A stretch of DNA of 64,000 bases from Xanthomonas phaseoli pv. phaseoli. Its GTDB lineage: Bacteria > Pseudomonadota > Gammaproteobacteria > Xanthomonadales > Xanthomonadaceae. The notes beneath the pieces are model-generated. The model did not search any database and was not told where the DNA came from. It saw nothing but the letters and a program-made list of their open reading frames with translations. The DNA is taken from positions 4,960,001-5,024,000 of the forward strand of contig CP094243.1 in NCBI GenBank assembly GCA_022749655.1. Direction: 5' to 3'. Each line of letters opens with the position of its first letter. Positions within the stretch are counted from its first letter, which is position 1. Position numbers and translations under genes: made by a program. Shown one piece after another: positions 60,201 to 64,000 of the stretch.

Positions 60201-60829
60201 GCCAACCACCGCAGACCGCTGCGCAGACCGTGGTTACCTGCACCATCGCGTCGCTGGCGCCTGGCAATGTGCAGCGTTTTGCGGTGCAGGTGGAGGCCGG
60301 CGCCGCGCTGGCCGGTCGCGCGTTGCTGCTGGCAGCGTCGGTGGCTTCGCAGACCCCCGATCCGCGAGCAGACAACAACACCGACACAGCCAGCGTGGCC
60401 GTGCTGGCGCAACCGCGCAGTGACCTGGCAGTACGGCTCGATGGCCCGGCCAGCCTGCCGACCACCGCCTTCAACGCCAGCTATCGGGTGCTGCTGGACA
60501 ACATCGGCGCCGCCCCGGCACAGCGTCCCGGCGTGGTGATCGAAGGCAATACCGTGTCTGCACTGTCGCTGCTGGTTCCGCCGCGCGGCTGGCGCTGCGA
60601 CAAGCAGCTGCAGTCGCTGCGCAGTGCCCGCTTCGTCTGCAGCACTGCGGCGGCGATGCAGCCGGGCACGCAGGCGGTGTTCCAGCTGACCGTTGCATCC
60701 CGGCCCATCCCGGCCGAAGGCGCGGTCCGCGTGCAGGCCAGTGCCACGTCCGCATCGCCGGACGCGAACCCGGCCGACAACACTGCGCTGATCGTCACCC
60801 CGATCGGCGGAGGTGATGGGCGCCGCTGA
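57247..60829 (+). CDS. Extracellular endonuclease/phosphatase-family nuclease, ExeM-like (frameshifted at 59399-59401)
   Basis: ATG 57247 gives a signal peptide (MHVLQRRAAVFLCALAVAGHADA). Domains: lamin-tail domain (about residues 24-185, VVISQVYGGGGNSGATLRSDFIELHN seen as ISQVYGGGGNSGA), a Calx-beta-like unit (about 200-310, ATLADVSQAEGNSG), an OB/DUF-type segment, and a large EEP nuclease domain with TYNMERFFDD, GTVEMEN, VMGDFNAFEF and LDHILASD/RLSDHDPTV. A C-terminal DUF11-like domain (about 930-1040) and a second repeat follow. The frame slips after TTTWTEP; one more base in CCGGCCCGG restores GGVSLLNDRPPL. Joined length is about 1194. It is probably a secreted DNase. Confidence 0.87.
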
Positions 60830-60864
60830 TCGCAGTGCAACACGTCGCAGTTTTCTACTGCGAC

Positions 60865-60895
60865 AAAGGGCGCGGCCTGGTCCGCGCCCTTTTTT
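60865..60895 (+). terminator. Terminator of the nuclease gene
   Basis: An 11-bp stem AAAGGGCGCGG/CCGCGCCCTTT with a 6-nt loop runs into TTT G, 36 bp past the stop codon. Confidence 0.92.
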
Positions 60896-61004
60896 GTGCA
60901 AGCCAGCATGATGGTCTGCTGCGGTGCAGGACAGCGTTTTGCTTCGCCGTCCTTAACATGGCAACTCATATCATTTGAAACTTCTTGATGAAGGTGTCGT
61001 CGCA

Positions 61005-62093
61005 ATGAGCGTAGCCGCGCAGTTCCAGATCGACTATCTGCAATACATGGACGCGGACGGCCAATGGGTCCGCGACGACCTTCCGGCCGACGCCGCCAAT
61101 CCGCAACAGCTGCTCGCCCTGTTCAAGCGCATGTTGTTCGTGCGCACCTTCGACACCAAGTCGGTCGCCTTGCAGCGCACCGGCAAGCTGGGCACCTATG
61201 CGGCCTGCATCGGCCACGAGGCCACGCATGTGGGCATCGGCGCTTCGATGCGCAGCGGCGATGTGTTCGCACCCAGCTATCGCGAATACGGCACCATGTT
61301 CGAACGCGGTGTGCGCCCGCGCGATGTGCTGCTGTACTGGGGCGGCGACGAGCGCGGCAGCGACTATCCGCGCGATGCCGATGCGGCGATCGACTTCCCG
61401 ATCTGCGTGCCCATTTCCACCCAGTGCCTGCACGCCGCCGGCTCGGCGCTGTCGTTCAAGCTGCAGGGCAAAGCGCAGGTGGCCGTGGCCTGCTGCGGCG
61501 ACGGTGGCAGCTCCAAGACCGACTTCTATGCCGCGCTCAATTCGGCCGGCGCCTACAAGCTGCCGCTGATCCTGTGCGTGATCAACAACGGCTGGGCGAT
61601 CTCGGTGCCGCGCTCGGCGCAGACCGGTGCGCAGACGCTTGCGCAGAAGGGCCTGGCCGGCGGCCTGCATTGCCTGCAGGTGGACGGCAACGACCTGGTG
61701 GCCGTGCTCGAAGCCATGCGTCAGGCACGCGTGCGCGCACTGGCCGGCGATGGCGGCACGGTGATCGAGTTTTTGACCTATCGCCTGTCCGACCACACCA
61801 CCGCCGACGACGCGCGGCGTTATCGCGGCGAAGAAGAGGTCAAGCAGGGCTGGGCGCGCGAACCGCTGCTGCGCCTGCGCCGCTATCTCACCGCGCAGGG
61901 TCTGTGGGACGACGCCCAGGAAGACGCCTGGAAGGCCGAATGCAGCGCGCGCGTGGACGAAGAGGTCAACGCCTATCTCAACACGCCGGTGCAGCCGGTC
62001 GAAGCGATGTTCGATTACCTCTACGGCGACCCGCCGGCCGAGTTGCTGGCACAGCGCGCCGAGGTGATGGCGCTGGAGTCGCGCCATGGATGA
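61005..62093 (+). CDS. pdhA: 2-oxoacid (pyruvate/branched-chain) dehydrogenase E1 alpha subunit
   Basis: A thiamine-diphosphate-dependent E1 alpha of 362 residues. The ThDP motif GDGGSSKTDFYAALNSAGAY...INN is present (about residues 166-198). The phosphorylation-loop equivalent with YRLSDHTTADDARRYR lies at about residues 258-273, and GTYAACIGHEATHVGIG precedes them. The ATG at 61005 (MSVAAQFQIDYLQYM) fits conserved starts better than the ATG at 60975. It overlaps the following gene region and leads an E1 alpha-E1 beta-SH3-E2 operon. Pyruvate versus branched-chain substrates cannot be told by eye. Confidence 0.92.
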   Translation: MSVAAQFQIDYLQYMDADGQWVRDDLPADAANPQQLLALFKRMLFVRTFDTKSVALQRTGKLGTYAACIGHEATHVGIGASMRSGDVFAPSYREYGTMFERGVRPRDVLLYWGGDERGSDYPRDADAAIDFPICVPISTQCLHAAGSALSFKLQGKAQVAVACCGDGGSSKTDFYAALNSAGAYKLPLILCVINNGWAISVPRSAQTGAQTLAQKGLAGGLHCLQVDGNDLVAVLEAMRQARVRALAGDGGTVIEFLTYRLSDHTTADDARRYRGEEEVKQGWAREPLLRLRRYLTAQGLWDDAQEDAWKAECSARVDEEVNAYLNTPVQPVEAMFDYLYGDPPAELLAQRAEVMALESRHG

Positions 62094-62172
62094 GCTCACC
62101 CATGTGCCCGCCGACACCTCCCAGCACGCCAGTGCCCCTTACAACGCTGCGGCAACGCGCGGAGAGATCGCC

Positions 62173-63155
62173 ATGAGTTCGCCCATTACCCTGATCGAAG
62201 CCATCACCCAGGCCTTGGCCTGGGAGCTGGAACACGACCCCGCGGTACTGGTGCTGGGCGAGGACGTCGGCGTCAACGGCGGCGTGTTTCGCGCCACCGC
62301 CGGCCTGCAGCAACGCTTCGGCAGCGACCGCGTGCTGGATACGCCGCTGGACGAAACCACCATTGCCGGCCTGAGCGTCGGGCTGGCTGCGCAAGGCATG
62401 AAGCCGGTGGCCGAAGCGCAGTTCGACGGCTTCGTGTATCCCATGGTCGACCATCTGATCTGCCACGCCGCACGCCTGCGCAACCGCACCCGTGGCCGCC
62501 TGCATTGCCCGATGGTGCTGCGCGTGCCGTGGGGCGGCGGCATCCGCGCGCCGGAACATCACAGCGAAGCCAACGAAGCCATCTTCACCAACGTGCCGGG
62601 CCTGCGCGTGGTGTTGCCGTCCTCGCCGCAGCGCGCCTACGGCCTGCTGCTGGCCGCGATCCGCGACCCGGATCCGGTGATCTACATGGAGCCCAAGCGC
62701 ATCTACCGCCAGTACAAGGAAGTGGTGGCCAACGATGGGCAAGCGCTGCCGCTGGATGTGTGCTTCGTGTTGCGCGACGGTACCGATGTGACCCTGGTCA
62801 CCTGGGGCGCGCAAGTGAAAGAGGCGCTGGAAGCGGCCGACAAACTCGCCGGCGAAGGCATCAGCGCCGAAGTCATCGACGTGGCCACGTTGCGCCCGCT
62901 GACTTCGAGACCATCGCCGAATCGGTGGCCAAGACCGGCCGCTGCGTGATCGTGCAGGAGGCCCCGCGCACCGCCGGTTTCGGTGCGGAAATCGCCGCGC
63001 GCCTGGCCGAACAGTCGATGTACGACCTGGTGGCGCCGGTCGAGCGCGTGACCGGTTACGACACGCATATCCCGCTGTTCCGGCTGGAAATGAAGTTCCT
63101 GCCGAGCGTGGAGCGCATCGTCACCGCGGCACGTCGCGCGGTGGCTGCCGGCTGA
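62173..63155 (+). CDS. pdhB: 2-oxoacid dehydrogenase E1 beta subunit (frameshifted near 62899-62902)
   Basis: The E1 beta protein pairs with PdhA. From ATG 62173 (MSSPITLIEAITQALAWEL, after GGAGAGA) it has VLVLGEDVGVNGGVFRATAGL, DTPLDETTIAGLSVGLA and RVPWGGGIRAPEHHSEANEA. EVIDVATLRPL follows. The frame then breaks; DFETIAESVAKTGRCVIVQEAPRTAGFGAEIAARL to VAAG is in another frame. One missing G in CCGCTGACTTC restores LRPLDFETI and 327 residues. An ATG at 62086 overlapping pdhA would add 29 unconserved residues. Confidence 0.93.
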
Positions 63156-63156
63156 C

Positions 63157-63540
63157 ATGCGCGCCCGTCTGCTTTGCGACCATCGCGCTGCCTACGCCAA
63201 CCCGGTCCGCTTCCAGGCAGGCCAACAGGTCGGCGTGGGAGTACGCGACGAAGAATGGCCGGCGTTTGCCTGGGTCACCACCGATAGCGGCCGCGCCGGT
63301 TGGGCGCCGCTGGCCTGGTTGCGCCCGTTAGGGGACGGCCGCGCCGAAGCCCTGCGCGATTACGACGCACGCGAACTCGATGCCCAGACCGGCGAGGACG
63401 TGTTGCTGCATCACGAACACGGTGGCTGGTGGTGGTCCGAGCGTGCCGACGGCACGCAGGGCTGGCTGCCGGCCGCCGACCTTGAACTCCTCGACGACAC
63501 CACGCCGCAGCTGCCTGCCGCGCAAGAGAACCTGCCATGA
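63157..63540 (+). CDS. SH3-like domain protein within the dehydrogenase operon
   Basis: A 127-residue protein starting one base after the E1 beta stop. It has two variant SH3-type repeats: residues about 1-60 (LCDHRAAYANPVRFQAGQQV, FAWVTTDSGRAGWAPLAWL) and about 62-115 (RDYDARELDAQTGEDVLL, GGWWWSERADGTQGWLPAADLELL). The second has the typical ALRDYDA...W..G..GWLP pattern of eukaryote-like SH3 domains. Its ATGA overlap with the E2 gene ties translation together. A role in complex assembly is possible but not shown. Confidence 0.85.
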   Translation: MRARLLCDHRAAYANPVRFQAGQQVGVGVRDEEWPAFAWVTTDSGRAGWAPLAWLRPLGDGRAEALRDYDARELDAQTGEDVLLHHEHGGWWWSERADGTQGWLPAADLELLDDTTPQLPAAQENLP

Positions 63541-64000
63541 GCGACAACAAGAATTTCCACCTTCCCGACCTGGGCGAAGGCCTGCCCGACGCCACCATCG
63601 TTGAATGGTTCGTCAAGGAGGGCGACAGCGTGCGCCTGGACGACCCGCTGGTGTCGATGGAAACCGCCAAGGCGGTGGTCGAAGTGCCCTCGCCGTTTTC
63701 CGGCACGGTGGTCAAGCTCGCCGGCGCCGCCGGCGATGTGATCGTGACCGGCTCGGTGCTGGCGCAGTTCGCGCTCGATGCCTCGCAGCCGCAACGCGCC
63801 GACGGGCAAGACACCGGCCATTCGCACGGACCGGCGCCGACGCACTCACCCACGCCGAGCACCGGCGACAGCGCGGCCGGCCCCACGGCGCGCGTGGTGG
63901 CCTCCGACAACGGCGGCGAGATTGCCGATGCCGGTGAGACGGGCAGCGGCGATCGCGACGATGCCGGCACCGTGGTCGGTGCGATGCAAAGCTCCAATGC
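63537..64000 (+). CDS. pdhC: Dihydrolipoamide acyltransferase E2 (partial, runs off the window)
   Basis: The first 154 codons are present. The lipoyl domain (residues 1-85) has FHLPDLGEGLPDATIVEWFV and the lipoylated Lys in SMETAKAVVEVPSP. An acidic, glycine/serine/threonine-rich linker follows, and the catalytic and subunit-binding domains lie outside the window. The start at 63537 overlaps the SH3 gene stop (ATGA). The frame shows no stop to 64000. Confidence 0.93.
   Translation, partial: MSDNKNFHLPDLGEGLPDATIVEWFVKEGDSVRLDDPLVSMETAKAVVEVPSPFSGTVVKLAGAAGDVIVTGSVLAQFALDASQPQRADGQDTGHSHGPAPTHSPTPSTGDSAAGPTARVVASDNGGEIADAGETGSGDRDDAGTVVGAMQSSN

Overview
The window is chromosomal DNA of a Xanthomonas species. 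The GC content is high. It carries the Crp-family regulator clp, a LipA-type secreted esterase, a type IV secretion bacterial-killing effector with a Xanthomonas-type C-terminal signal (XVIPCD), and the REP-like palindromes and heptamer repeats common between Xanthomonas genes. The gene content recalls the X. citri/axonopodis group; that is from memory and was not searched.

Layout. 0-7.5 kb: DUF2752 protein, ampE, nudC, secreted esterase lipA, erpA, a bactofilin and two small membrane-protein genes. 7.5-12 kb: a receiver/degenerate GGDEF-EAL protein followed by a hybrid histidine kinase, then a 150-bp tandem repeat. 12.7-16.7 kb: bfr, bfd, rppH, tRNA-Met, tRNA-Gln, rpsI-rplM, coq7. 16.9-19.1 kb: sugE behind a guanidine-II (mini-ykkC) riboswitch, speD, clp. 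19.4-26.3 kb: a trp cluster on the minus strand (trpE, a threonine-aldolase-like gene, a 53-codon ORF, trpG, a flavin reductase, trpD, trpC, a HAD phosphatase). 27-32 kb: lipid kinase, acetyltransferase, rpe, outer-membrane barrel, J-domain protein, purC. 32.2-36.4 kb: three lipoprotein genes, then a GH19-M23-PG-binding-XVIPCD effector. 36.7-39.9 kb: M4 metalloprotease, Mpo1-like protein, epimerase. 40-46 kb: the six-gene Pha/Mrp cation/proton antiporter operon. 46.4-57 kb: a lipoprotein, a hypothetical protein, hmgA, a REP-flanked DUF559 gene, hppD with a divergent MarR regulator, a thioredoxin-like lipoprotein, a POT peptide transporter, a 181-bp tandem REP array and kynA. 57-64 kb: an extracellular nuclease and a 2-oxoacid dehydrogenase operon (E1 alpha, E1 beta, SH3-like protein, E2 cut by the window edge).

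The genes fall into three themes: core metabolism (tryptophan synthesis and breakdown, tyrosine catabolism through hppD/hmgA, purine, polyamine and ubiquinone synthesis), envelope and ion homeostasis, and secreted weapons (LipA, M4 protease and nuclease as likely type II substrates, and the effector as a type IV substrate with neighbouring candidate immunity lipoproteins).

Sequence quality matters when using this annotation. About 20 genes, including conserved housekeeping ones (purC, speD, clp, pdhB, hmgA, hppD), are broken by one short indel each, often in a homopolymer, while both halves stay intact. This looks like uncorrected sequencing error rather than real gene decay. I annotate these as single genes and state where the frame slips.
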